From: DASWIG01 sp965371445
GTDB taxonomy: Bacteria; Acidobacteriota; Thermoanaerobaculia; Multivoradales; J023
Direction: 5' to 3'
DNA: 34,462 nucleotides
Assembly (NCBI GenBank): GCA_965371445.1
Contig: CBDUYN010000106.1
Span: forward strand, 1 to 34,462
Shown here: positions 1-13,100 of the stretch, in pieces
Layout of the letters: the number at the start of each line of letters is the position of its first letter
Position numbering within the stretch: position 1 is the stretch's first letter
Program-made: the position numbers and the translations under genes
The notes under the pieces: generated by a model
Databases searched by the model: none
Told to the model about the DNA's origin: nothing
Seen by the model: the letters and a program-made list of their open reading frames with translations, nothing else

Positions 1-76
1 CGGATGCCGTCCCTGCGGGACGAAGAGCAGGCGGGACGCCTGCGGTCCCAGCATTCGTCCCTGCGGGACGAAGAGC
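1..76. repeat. REP-like palindromic repeat cluster
   Basis: A 21-base direct repeat occurs twice, at 8-28 and 56-76 (offset exactly 48). Each copy contains the small hairpin GTCCC-TGC-GGGAC. Between them lies a second palindrome, AGGCG-GGA-CGCCT (about 29-41). The second copy ends at the base before the methylase stop codon at 77-79, so the cluster forms the immediate 3' flank of that minus-strand gene. It could help terminate transcription or stabilise the mRNA end, but there is no T-run. Similar GGGACGCC-type palindromes recur at 816-912, 15452-15468 and 34430-34446. No transposase is nearby. Confidence 0.7.
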
Positions 77-3000
77 TTAGAACAACAGCCGTTCCTCATG
101 CTCCCACCAACGATACCGCGTTCCCCGCTTCTCCCCCTTCCGCACCACCTCGTCCGACTCCACAAGCTCATGGATCGCCCGGTTCCAGGACCCGGCGTCG
201 ATCTCCAAATCCGTGACGATCTCCTGACGCGCGTGCCAGCCGGGATGCTCCGTGAACCACCAGGCCAAAAGACGACGGTCGTCGCCACGCCAACGATACC
301 GCGTGCCGCGCTTCTCGCCCTTTCTCTCGACCTCGCCGGTCTCCACCAGGACGCCGATCACCTGGTTCCATTCGGCCTCCGTCAAGTCCACGTCCGCCAG
401 GACGTCGGCGCGGGCATGCCAGCCGGCATGCGCGTCGAGCCAGTCGAGAACCGCTTTGTAACGACGCGCTTCCACCTCGTCAAAGTCACCGACCTCCTCG
501 TCGGACGCCTCAACAAACTCCGCCCCTGCCTCCAACTCGTCAGGAACGGGGACGCTTGTCGAACGATACCGGGCTCCGCGCTTCTGTCCTTTCCGTTCGA
601 TCTCGCCCGATGCCAGAAGCTCGTCGGTGGCGCGCTTCCATTCCGCCGCCGTGACCTCGACGTCGGCGAGGACGTCCGAACGCGCGTGCCAGCCCGGACG
701 AGCGGTGAGCCATTCGACGACGGCGGAGCGCCGCGCGGTGCGAGCCGCCCCGAACGCGGAATCCGAAAACTTACTTTCCAACCACCTGCCGACTGCCGCA
801 TGCCCCTGTGTTACCGCTGGCGTCCCGCCGGCCGCACGCGTCCGCGTCCCATCCTCTCTTATTCTTCCCACTGGGACCGCCGGCGGGACGCCGGCCGGAC
901 GCGTCAGCGTCCTATCTTCCTCCGCCACCGCCGACGCCACCGCTGCGCTGACATACCGATACCGCGTCCCCCGCTTGACGCCGGTCTTCTCCACCTCGCC
1001 CGACGCCACCAGCTCACCGACGGCGCGATTCCATGCCGCCGCCGTCAGCTCGACGTCCGTCAAGACGTCGGCGCGGGAGTGCCAACCCGGACGCGACGAC
1101 AGGTACTCGACGATCGACGCCATCCCCACGTCGTGCGCCGACGCCACCGACGACGCCGTCGCCTCCGCCGACGCCGGACCCGCCGGCACGTACTCCACGG
1201 CCTCTTCGGCCACCATCAGCTCGTCCTCGACCTCCGGACGATACTCGGGCGACGGCTCCGGGACGGGGAAGCGCAGCGGCTGGTTAGATGCGTGCGCCTC
1301 CGGCGCAACGTGCAGCGCGTCCGCGTCGCGGGGCGGGTGGGCGACGCGCGGGTCCGCGGGCGGCGGATCGAGCATCGTCTGGTAGGGCTCGCCCGTCTCC
1401 ATCGCCTTCGCAATCGCGTCGTAGACGTGGAGGATCATCAGCTTCGTGCGGAAGTCGCCGAACTGCTTGACGTCCTTTCGCTTGACGATCGGGAACGTCT
1501 CCATGATGTAGTCGACGTCGTCGCGCTCGATGCCGTAGAGATGAAAGAACGCGGCGTCGAGCTCGGCGCGGAGCATGCGGCGGCGGTCTTCGTCCCATTT
1601 GAAGGGCGGGCCGTCGTAGCCGGCATCTAGCGCAAAATCATACAAATCATACGTAATAAACAGCAGTTCTAGTACTCGTAGTCGGATCCAGTCGACCGTG
1701 CTGCAGCCAAGCCACGGGCATTTCTGCCAGAAAATCCTGGGTGACACCACTGGCAATTGACTCAGATAGCCCTGATTCATATGCGCCCCTGCAATTTTCT
1801 GGCGTGCAGAATAATCCAACACAAACGACGAGAGGTTAGCTACGAGACATACTGCGCATTGCACCTCTTCGCGGTCAGGATATATCAGGAATATCGTGTT
1901 CCCAACGCCGGAGAGTGGTATAAGCGTTGCTATCACAGTCCTCTCATCCGTGGATCGCGCGATGTCTCGCCACCCGAGAAGCCACCTACGTTTCCAATTT
2001 TTCTTTTGCAATCGATCCTGAACCAGCTGCCCAGAGATCGCAAACCTCGCAGACTCGCGCCACCCTTCCGACTCGCCAGAACCTTTTTCTTGTCCCCACA
2101 GATAGTCATACTGATGGATCATTTTAGCCTCGTAGAGCGGAAGCATGGAGGCGTCTACGCCTTGACCGGAAGAAAGCTCGCCAATATCAATAAAACTCTC
2201 CGAGTCGTCGGACATGTTGAACATTCTGTGAAGTCTCAGCTGCCACACCTCGTCAATTGCCAATAGATGATGAGTAGCTGAAGCAAGAATAGGCAATCGA
2301 CGGAAGATCCCTTTGCATATATTTGCATCACGTAGCGAGCGGAATATTGGACACGTCCTAGTGCTTGGATTGAGCGTAAGGATGTCAGCAGCACTTAAGG
2401 TGAACCGCCTCTGCGGAACAGCCAGCTCTTCAGCCTTGAGAAGAAAGAAGGAGAACTCGGCATCTCGGCGCGGGGAGATGCTGCTACCGGCAAAGGTTAG
2501 CAGGCAAAATTTATAGCTCCTATGAACGGCTGGAAAAATGGCCAAACGATTCTCAAAATCAAAGACCGAGATCAGGAGATCATTATCAGTGAGGTATTGG
2601 AAGAACAAGCTTGTTGACGAGTCCGTAACTATGCTCGATGGTACAATGCAACCGACCCTGCCCTTGCTCTTGACTACGCCGGACATTTCTTCCGCGAAGA
2701 TAGCGAATGAGTTAAATTTGCCAACCCCTGTCTTTGGAAATAAACTACTGCTTCGAATGAATTCGACGCGAGCCAAGTCACGACGGCGTTGCTTCAACCA
2801 GGCCAAGTGCAGCGAGGGGTCACGCGTCTCGAGTTCCCTGATAGCCTCTTTTCTGGCCATGCTCTTTAGCATGACCATCGAAGGAGCATGCTGGGCGAAG
2901 AATATTAGCTCTTCCGATTGAAGTTTCTCCCATGGGGGATTGCCTAGCACGACGGCAAATCCTCCGTCCCACCCGCTCTTTTCACTTTCCGCTTTCTCGC

Positions 3001-5262
3001 GGTCCTTCGGTAAGACAAAGACATCCGGAAACGCCAAATGCCAATGAAAGAACTGATACTCCTTCGCCAACCGCCGAATCTCCGCCCGGACGTCCTGCGT
3101 CACATGATTCGGATTCTCCTCCATGACGCGAAACAGCTCCTCCGTGATCGGAAACGGCTTGCTTGGGTCGTCCACCTTCTCCCACACGAACGCTGCGCAC
3201 CACGCGTCCGTCCACATCCGTCCATAGAGGTAGTCGCGCGAGTCCCGGACCTGGTACCACCGCCGCTCCTTGTCGCGGACGCCGGCTAGCGTCGAGTCGT
3301 CGATCGCGTCGATCTGGCCGATGACGGTTCGCAGGTCGCCGAAGCGCCGCATCGGATCGTAGCCCTCGGCGAAGAGCGAGCGCTGCCGCGTCTCCCGTTC
3401 GGCCTTGTTGCGCTTCTTGAGCTCCCGACAGAACGCCTTGTCGTCCCCCTCGATCGGAGTGAACGCCTCGTCCGGAATTCCCTTCCGCAAGAGAGCCGGA
3501 GTCGCGCCGAGCAGACTGTTTCCCCACTGGATGTGATGATCCAGAAACGAAAGAGGCTTGCCAGGCTCTAACGCCTCCATCCACAAGCTCACCTTGCAAA
3601 GCTCGACTGCCATCGAATTGATGTCGACGCCATAGATACAGCGTCCGACGACGTCGCGCAGCGCGTGCTGCATCTCCTCGGGGCTCGGCTCCTCGTCGCC
3701 CGAGCGGACGTTGGCGAGTCGCTTGGCGATGCGCCTGGCGGCGGCGACCAGGAAATGTCCGGAGCCGCAGGCGGGATCGCAGACCTTGAGGTCGAGGATC
3801 GCCAGTTCGGGATCGTCTTTCAAGGCGGCTTCGTCGACGACGGGATCGAGGGCCGAGTCGAGCAGGCAGTCGACGAGCGACGACGGCGTGTAATAGCTGC
3901 CGGTCGTCTTGCGTTCGTGTCCGGCGGCGGTGGCCAGCTCGAAGGTGGCCGTGTCGCGGTGGATCTCCGGATGCTGCTCGAGGAGCGACTCGTAGACCGA
4001 GCCCAATTCCTCCGCGCCGAGGCTCTGCCAGCTCACCGGCAAGCGCACCCCTTTCTCGACGATGTGCGACATGGCGTCGACCGCGTCGAGGAGGTCCTCG
4101 TTGCCGAGCTCGGCGTGGATGAGATCCGCGACGGCGTCGTCGCGCCAGAGGAAGCTGTCGAGGGCCGGGAGGGCAAGCTCGGGACAGCCTTCGTCGAGCT
4201 TCGTCATAACGAGCCGAAGCGCGTGCCAGAGGTCGGTGTAGGGGCTCGAGCGCCGGCGTTCAGCGAGCTTTCGCAAGCGGGAGGTGGAGTAGAAGCGTCG
4301 GTAGAGTTCTTTGGCGTCGTCCTCAGCTTCGGGATCGAGGAGGAGGTCGCGGTCCTCGGCGACGAAGAGGAAGATCAGGCGGTAGACGAGACGCAGGAGC
4401 TGACGGTAATAGTCCTGCTTGTCGAGCTCGCCGGATTCGAGCTGCTGGTGCAGGAGCTCGTTTTCGCGCCGCTTGAGGAAGCCGCTGCCCAGGGCGGCGA
4501 TGGCGCCCTTGACGCCGTCGCGGAGCTTGTCGAGGGCGCGGACGCCTTCGTCGCGGGCCTGCTGGAACCATTTTTCAAGCCACGCGTCCGACGGTTTCTC
4601 GCCCGTGGAGCGCGACGCCTGGAGGACGCGCCAGAGTAGGAAGAACTCGGCGGCGAGCTCCCCCTCGAACATCGTCTCGAGGTCGAACTCGACGTAGGCC
4701 TGACGCGTCAGGCTGTGGTGGTCGCGCAGGATGCGCAGCTGTCGTCCGTTGGTGACGACGCCCCAGAGGTGGTCGTCGGAGCGGTTGAGAAACTCCTGGA
4801 CGAGCCCGTGCGGCGACGCCTTGGCGGCCCCGGGGACGCTTTTCGTCCGCTGGTCGAGGGTGATCCGGTAGCCCATGCAATGGATGGCGACGCGGTTCTC
4901 CCACAGGTGCGAGAGGGCGTAGGTCTTGCCCTCCACGTCGACGGGCCGGGTGGTCGGCACGACGCCGTAGCCGAGCTCGCGGAAAAGCGGCAGGAGCCAT
5001 CGTTCGCGGGTGAGTCGGACGGCGTGATCGTCGTCGCGCGTCTTGGCGAGGGCGTCCTGGAAGCTCTTCCAGGCGCCGGTGAGATAGGTCCAGGCGCGTT
5101 GCGCGCCGTCGGTGAGGCGTTCGTACGGGAGGAGGCCGTAGTCCTCGGAGCCGAGGCCGGGGATGGTGGGGTCCTCGTCGGCGATGCGGGCGAGAAATTC
5201 GGCGGGGATGAGCCCGCCCTCCGTCTTGACGGTGACGAATTTTGAGGTGGCGTCGCGTCGCA

Positions 5263-5263
<1 letters not shown>
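77..5263 (-). CDS. drmMI: DrmMI-like Eco57I/PglX-type adenine-specific DNA methyltransferase
   Basis: A predicted N6-adenine DNA methyltransferase of 1728 aa that probably marks host DNA as self for the neighbouring helicases. The SAM motif DPACGSGHFL lies near residue 495 and the catalytic NPPW near 773. The N-terminal 450 residues (starting MRRDATSKFVTVKTEGG, later LVYRLIFLFVAEDRDLLLDP) resemble, from memory, the methylase of class 1 DISARM. Residues about 775-1214 (target recognition) are encoded by much AT-richer DNA than the rest. Residues about 1380-1716 contain four winged-helix-like repeats with the signature GWHAR...RGTRYR, longer than I expect for the family. The ATG at 5263 shares one base with the stop of the upstream helicase (TGATG), so translation is probably coupled. 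The DISARM assignment is by recalled resemblance; a solitary BREX/Pgl-like or type IIG enzyme is the alternative. Confidence 0.85.
116..1126 (-). repeat. Four tandem winged-helix-like repeats in the methylase C-terminus
   Basis: Four copies of a roughly 55-residue unit lie at about residues 1380-1436, 1511-1567, 1600-1656 and 1660-1716 of the methylase. Each reads roughly (V/L)xxWL-x4-GWHAR-x-(D/E)(V/I)(L/V)xD(V/L)(E/D)(V/L/I)-x4-W-x5-ELV-x-SGEVERKG-x-KRGTRYR. The helix-turn-helix-strand pattern ending in a basic KRGTRYRW wing suggests DNA binding. Acidic, alanine-rich linkers separate units 1-2 and 2-3; units 3 and 4 are nearly back to back. The repeats have diverged enough to rule out a recent slippage product. 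Confidence 0.75.
816..912. repeat. Palindromic repeat pair inserted in frame in the methylase gene
   Basis: Two related GC-rich elements (about 816-850 and 873-912) share the core CGCCGGCCG-ACGCGTC-GCGTCC in direct orientation, with the short loop reading TCC in one and GGA in the other. They form stems of the type CGCCGGC/GCCGGCG. In the coding strand they translate to low-complexity peptide with RPAGVPPAVP and RAAGGTPAV, exactly in the linker between winged-helix repeats 1 and 2. The reading frame is kept. The core GCCGGCGTCCCGCCGGC also occurs at 34430-34446. Confidence 0.7.
1620..2940 (-). other. AT-rich block encoding the methylase target-recognition region
   Basis: Base composition drops sharply inside the methylase gene. 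By hand count, 1621-1680 is 23/60 G+C and 2581-2640 is 26/60, against 42/60 at 4441-4500. The block starts just after the NPPW motif (near 2940 on this strand) and ends just before the FKWDEDRR stretch (near 1610). It encodes residues about 775-1214, where the target-recognition domain sits in Eco57I/PglX-type enzymes. The reading frame is intact throughout. The sharp, domain-aligned borders suggest a swapped-in recognition module. Confidence 0.7.
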
Positions 5264-8252
<2,989 letters not shown>

Positions 8253-8289
8253 GGGGGTTACCCTCCAGGGTGATCTCAGGTGCTGGGAG

Positions 8290-8295
8290 GTTATA
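8290..8295 (-). promoter_or_regulatory. Possible -10 element for the helicase-methylase operon
   Basis: On the minus strand the hexamer TATAAC lies 37 bases upstream of the helicase ATG, giving a predicted leader of about 30 bases. A weak -35-like TTCCTC sits about 16 bases further upstream. The 118-base gap is shared with the divergent toxin-antitoxin pair, whose RHH antitoxin could bind here. Confidence 0.3.
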
Positions 8296-8370
8296 GGACG
8301 GGGGCGTCTGGAGGAAGGCCCGTCGGGGCGTGGCCGCGTGGTGATACCCTGGTCTGAAGGAGGAAGGACC

Positions 8371-8679
8371 ATGTCGGCGCAATCCATCACCGTGAAGCTA
8401 CCGCCAGGGTTGATCCGAGACATCGACTGCGAAGACGGTGACCGTAGCCAGTTCGTCCTGGAGGCCGTACGGCACGAGCTCCAGCTTCGGCGACGCCGGC
8501 AGCAGCTCCTCCACGCCGAGGCTCATCCCCATCCCGAGTCACGACTGTGGGCCGAGCTCGGATTCTCAGACTGGGCGGCCGGTCTTCCCGAAGAGGACGT
8601 CTCCGAGATGGTGGACCTCGACGGCGGCACGGCAGTCCGCTGGGTCCCCGGCGAAGGCTGGCACGAGGTCGACGAGTGA
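8371..8679 (+). CDS. Ribbon-helix-helix type antitoxin of a MazF pair
   Basis: A 102-aa protein. Its N-terminus (ITVKLPPGLIRDID...DRSQFVLEAVRHEL) has the alternating strand followed by two helices of CopG/MetJ-type ribbon-helix-helix repressors. The acidic, Trp-rich C-terminus (LWAELGFSDWAAGL...WHEVDE) would be the toxin-binding tail. The ATG at 8371 follows a strong AAGGAGGAAGG Shine-Dalgarno sequence (8357-8367). Its stop overlaps the toxin's GTG start by 4 bases (GTGA), the usual antitoxin-first arrangement. Such antitoxins commonly repress their own operon, so the upstream gap shared with the divergent helicase operon is a candidate operator. The family assignment rests on pattern and context. 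Confidence 0.75.
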   Translation: MSAQSITVKLPPGLIRDIDCEDGDRSQFVLEAVRHELQLRRRRQQLLHAEAHPHPESRLWAELGFSDWAAGLPEEDVSEMVDLDGGTAVRWVPGEGWHEVDE

Positions 8680-9038
8680 ATCTCGAGCGTGGAACGCTCG
8701 TCCTTGTCACGCTGGATCCGACCCTCGGTCATGAACAACGCGGATTTCGGCCCGCGGTCGTGGTCAGCGACGACGAATTAGCGGCCGGTCAACGCTTTTC
8801 AATGCTCTGTGTCGTCCCGGTCACCTCGACCCTCTGCCAAGGTGAACTGTATCCCGCTCTCGCTGCCGGCGGCCGCAGCGGGCTTCGCAAGCGGTCTTTT
8901 GCTCTTGTCGATCAAGTCCGTTCGATCGACAAACAAAGAGTAAGTCGGGTGCTGGGGCGGCTTTCAGGCTCAGAGTTGGTCGCGATCGACCGGGGGCTCC
9001 TGCTTTTCCTGGGCCTGAGCGGGATCCAAGACACCTGA
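8676..9038 (+). CDS. mazF: MazF/PemK-family endoribonuclease toxin
   Basis: A 120-aa protein of the MazF/PemK/ChpB fold. The N-terminal strand pattern RGTLVLVTLDPTLGHEQRGFRPAVVVS matches the family hallmark (xxxDPTxGxExxxxRPxxVVS), followed by VVPVTST and a C-terminal LSGSELVAIDRGLLLFLGL helix. MazF toxins cut single-stranded mRNA at short sequences and halt growth when the antitoxin is lost. The start is GTG at 8676, overlapping the antitoxin stop (GTGA); there is no separate ribosome site, so coupled translation is likely. It ends 2 bases before the convergent orphan antitoxin. Placed inside the defence island, it may act as an addiction module or as an abortive-infection effector. Confidence 0.88.
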   Translation: MNLERGTLVLVTLDPTLGHEQRGFRPAVVVSDDELAAGQRFSMLCVVPVTSTLCQGELYPALAAGGRSGLRKRSFALVDQVRSIDKQRVSRVLGRLSGSELVAIDRGLLLFLGLSGIQDT

Positions 9039-9040
9039 CG

Positions 9041-9268
9041 TCATGTAGCGCCAAGCTCCGCGAGGACGTCGGCGGCAGGACGGAAGCGGCCTGCCTCCAT
9101 GGATCGCCAAGCGCTGTCGAGAGCGGCGTTGAGCTCGGCGAGTTGCTCCTGGGTCATGTCGTCCTCGGGTTCGGCGAGGCAGAGGTCGAGCTCCGTGCCG
9201 TCCACAAGCCCGGAAGGGGCATCGCCGACGATCTTGCCGTTCTCTACTCGAACTTTCAGCGCCTGCAT
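9041..9268 (-). CDS. Orphan antitoxin-like small protein
   Basis: A 75-aa protein. Its N-terminus (MQALKVRVENGKIVGDAP) is the short AbrB/DUF2281-like strand motif, followed by an acidic stretch and a helix ending EAGRFRPAADVLAELGAT. I recall this layout (…LNAALDxAxxxxExGxxxxAxxVLAEL) from antitoxins usually followed by a RelE/ParE toxin. Here no toxin follows; the next minus-strand gene is the helicase more than 700 bases away, and MazF faces it head-on with a 2-base gap. I chose the ATG at 9268 over the one at 9346 because homology-like sequence begins there. It may be a remnant of a second module or an anti-addiction gene. Confidence 0.65.
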   Translation of the reverse strand: MQALKVRVENGKIVGDAPSGLVDGTELDLCLAEPEDDMTQEQLAELNAALDSAWRSMEAGRFRPAADVLAELGAT

Positions 9269-9355
9269 GACGGCACGCTCCTTTCCGGGTCTGGGGACCC
9301 TGTGACGTTCTCGGGCCACTCTAGCGAGATCCTCTTTGACTGGCAAGCACGGCGC

Positions 9356-10186
9356 TTAGGCCAGGAGGGACTCCAGGAACGGGCTCGGTTTCTTCATCCA
9401 GGTGACGTGGAGCTCGTCGCGGGCACGGGTCATGGCGACGTAGAGGAGGCGTCGTTCGCGCTTTTCGGCCTCCTCACGGTCGAGCGGATCGTCGAGACCG
9501 CGAAGGGCTCCGGCGCTGGGGACGGCACCGCGAGAGACGTCGAAAACGATCACAACCTTGAATTCCAGTCCTTTGGCCTTGTGCAGGGTGCCGACGCCAA
9601 CGCCCTTTCGGGTCTCGTCCCGGTCCAGGCCGCGGACGGGGACGCCCGCCTCGCCAAGGCTGTTGAGCAAGGCCTTGACGCCGCTGTTGGTGCGGACGAA
9701 AACGCCGATTTCGTCGGCTTGTCGGCCGTCGTCGAGAGCCCTTCGGACGGTCTTGACGAGATCCTCCACCTCCTCGCGGTGGGTCTTGAAACCCCGCAGG
9801 GACGGCTGCGGGCCGCGCAGCAGGCTGCGGGTTCCCCGTCGGCTTTCACGGCCGTCGTCGAGGTCGTCGACGTCGGCGCCAAGGAGGCGGTCGGCGGTGC
9901 GTCGGATCTGTTCGGTGGTGCGGTAGTTGAGGCGCAGGACGTGGGAGCGTCCACGGGTTTCGACGCCGAGGCGGCTCAACGAAAAACCGCCTGGATAGAT
10001 ACGTTGCCCGGCGTCGCCGACGACCATCAGCAGTGACGGCTCGCGGCAGAGCGAGCGCGCGAAGCGTAGCTCCGGCGCCTTCAGGTCCTGCACCTCGTCG
10101 ACGAGGACGGCGTCGAACGGCGGGGGAAGACGCCCGTCGGCGATGATCTCTTCGGCCCGGCGGCAAAGGAGTGGCCATGGGCAGTC
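9356..10186 (-). pseudogene. UvrD/Rep-type helicase, C-terminal remnant
   Basis: The frame encodes the rear two thirds of a superfamily 1A helicase: motif II VLVDEVQDL, motif III MVVGDAGQRIY, motif IV LRLNYRTTEQI, motif V KGLEFKVVIVFD and motif VI RRLLYVAMTRARDELHV. The N-terminal Walker A lobe is absent. Recognisable sequence starts near 10186 (about CPWPLLCRRAEEI) with no start codon or ribosome site, and upstream it reads into non-homologous sequence in the same frame. The fragment is joined out of frame to the end of the giant helicase gene. Without Walker A it cannot hydrolyse ATP, so I call it a truncated pseudogene, probably left by a deletion that fused two neighbouring defence genes. 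Confidence 0.8.
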
Positions 10187-13100
10187 GCGTCTGGACCGGA
10201 GGCCGGCTCGTCCGGCGACGCGTCGTCCGGTGGACGTGCCAGCCCCACGGTCTCCCGCGCCTTGCCGGCCTCCCGCGCTTTGCCGAAGATCCCCTCATGC
10301 CGCCTCAGGAGGCCTTCCCAGTCGTCCTGGTGATGGAAACGCAGCACCATGTACCCGTAGTCTTCCAGGTCGTCCTGCTGCTCGCGGTCCTTGGCCTGTT
10401 GATCGGCGAGATCGTGGGGCGGTCCGTCGATGAAGACGGCGACCGTCTTCTCCTGGTAGTAGAAGTCGGGCCGACAACTGCACTCCTCGATCAGCCTCTG
10501 AGCCTCGTCGGGAAGACGCAGCTCCAGGCTGTCGACGAGGCGGAGCCATTTCTTCTCGAGCCCCGAGTCGGCGAGACGCAGGAGCCGTTCCAGGTGGTCT
10601 TCGCGTCCGTCGGCGCCGCCGGAGAGGACGACGGCACCACCGGTCCAGTCGAGGAGGACCTCTTTCACCGTCTGACGGTTGAGCAGCTCGTGGTCGCGCT
10701 GGTTGTAATAGGAGAGGAGGCAGTCGTAGCAGGCGGCGACGCAGTCTTCGCCGGCGCCTTCGGCGCGGCCGAGGTCGGCGCCGGTTTCCGGGTCGAAGTG
10801 GGCGAGGCGCAGGGCCTCGCGGGCGACGTCGGCGAGGGCGTCGCGCTCGTCGACGAGGCGGCGCAGGACTCCGGCCCCGCCTTCGGCGGCCTCGTAGAAG
10901 AGAATCTGGCGGCGGTCGAGATCGTCGGGGAGGGCTTCGGCGGCGAGCTCTCGGTCCTCGAGCTGGAAGACGATCTGGATCGCTGCCTTGAGCGACGCCA
11001 TGAGCGACGCCATGACCTCCAGCTTCTGGGGCTCGCTTGGACGCAGCAGGAGGCAGTTGCGCCGGTCGTGGACGAAGGGGATGACGCGCTCGACGTTGGG
11101 TGAGGCGCGCTCCTCGTCGTCGGTTTCCTTCTTGACCCAGTAGCCGCGCTCGATGTCGAGGCGGTAACCGAGTTGCTCTTTCTTGGCGCGTCGTCGTTCG
11201 CCGAGGTTGATGCGCCAGATGGTGGCGGCGGCGCCGTAGCGGAGCTCGGCGAGGGGCTGAGCGTCAGCGCCGTTCAATATGCCGGCGACGGACGCGCGGT
11301 GACCGGCGTCGCTGAAGCGGACGCCGCTCTTGATCTCGTAGCCGAGACGTCGGCGCTCCTCTTCGTCGGAGCGGATGCGGTCGCGTCGCCGGGTGTCGGC
11401 GTTGCGCATCTCGAAAAGGTTGCCGTAGAGGACGAGGTTCTCAGCCTTGCAACTCTCACATCGGTCGGGGGCGTTGGCGACGTCGTCGATCTCGTGGAGG
11501 TAGCCGCAGACGCCACAGAGCGCCGCGCTTCGGGTCAGGCTTTCGTCCTCGCCAGCCACCGGTAGGAGGACGCGGTTGACCTCGTAGCGCGATCCCTCGT
11601 GATAGATCAGCGACCAGGGTCCGAACTCGCGCACGGCGAGGAAACGCGATCGCGACAGCGAGTCGGCCTCCAGGTCCTTGCGTCTCTGCTGGCGCTTGTG
11701 CAGGTAGGCGAGAAGGGGCAGACGCGGGAAGCTGTAGCCGGGCAGAAAACCCTCGCTGGCGAAGTAACGGTAGCTGTAGAAATCGCTCTGGACGTCGTCC
11801 TGGTCGCTGCGGTAGAGCAGTAGGTCGAGCTGCGCTTCGGCGCGGTTGCGCAGCTCGCGGGCGCGGCGCTTGTCGTCGGCGCGCAGGCTCGCGTCGACTG
11901 CGAGCTTCGACTGGACGCGGACCTGGTCTTCGGCGCTCCGGTAAAGCTCGCGCCAGCGTCCACAGGCTCTCTCGAAAGTCCGGGGGACGTCGTCCAAGAC
12001 CTTGCGCAGCCAGGCGTCGGCCTCCTCGGCGCCGCCGGCAAATTCGCGGATCGTCTCGCCGAGAGCACGCTCGGCACTCTCCCGGGCTCGATGGCGGGCC
12101 CCTGTGTCGTCGAGCTTCAGGGCGATCGTCTCCTGGATCGCCAGCGACGGGCTCTCGCCCTCGACCACGAGGACGTCGGCAAGGGAGCGTCCGAGATCGC
12201 AGCGCGCCTCGCGCATCCAGATCGAGTGGACGTGGGCGCGCAGGAGGTCCTCGTTGGCGAGCTCGAGGCGCGGCGGGGTGACCTGTCCGGCGACCAGGCG
12301 CTCGGGATGCTTGAAGAAGTACTTGTCGTGCGGGCTGCCGGCGGAGCAGTAGGTGAAGACGAAGGCCGGCTGGCCGCTGCGTCCGGCTCGTCCGCTGCGC
12401 TGGGCGTAGTTGGCCGGGGTGGGAGGGACGTTGCGCATACCGACGACGTTCAATTCGCTGATGTCGACGCCGAGCTCCATGGTCGGCGAGCAGTAGAGGA
12501 CGGGCAAGCGGGCGGCGCGGAAGTCGTGCTCGCGTTTCTCGCGCACCTCGCGGTGGACCTGGGCCGTGTGCTCGCGGGCGTGGAGGCTCGCCAGGTCGTC
12601 GGCGGGACGGGTGTAGAAGTCCTTGAAGAAGGGATTGGCGCGCAGGCCTCCTTCAGGCGGATTGGGGACGCGGAGGGGGTCGTGAAAAGCGGCTTTCCCG
12701 TCGCCGGCACGCCACTCGAGGACCGAGGCGTTGAGCTGGTAGCCGGCGACGTCGTCGGCGTTGCGCGGCTCGAGGGCGCGGTGGAGGATACCGGCCGACC
12801 TGAGCTTGTCGAGAAGAGCAGGAAGCGTCCCCTTCTCGGCCAGGTCGCTCGTCGTGACCTTGAAATCGGGATGGCCCTCCTGGAGCTTCTTTCTGAGGTA
12901 AAGGCCGAAGCCGCCGCGGGGGGAGAGGTAGGAGAGCCGATCCTTCAGGCTCTTGCGTCCGCTTTCCCTTCGTCCGCGCGGACGCGGTAGGAGGAAGGTC
13001 GACTTCTCAAGCTTCTCGACCGCGTCGAGGTTCCAGGGCTCGACCAGGTATTGGCCGGCCGCCGCCTTCAGGCTCTCCTGTTCGGTGACGTCGAGGCAGT

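Noticed and set aside
98..1630. Long plus-strand open frame (510 aa) opposite the methylase
   Set aside because: Arg/His/Pro-rich translation without domains; it is antisense to the repeat-rich, clearly coding methylase C-terminus.
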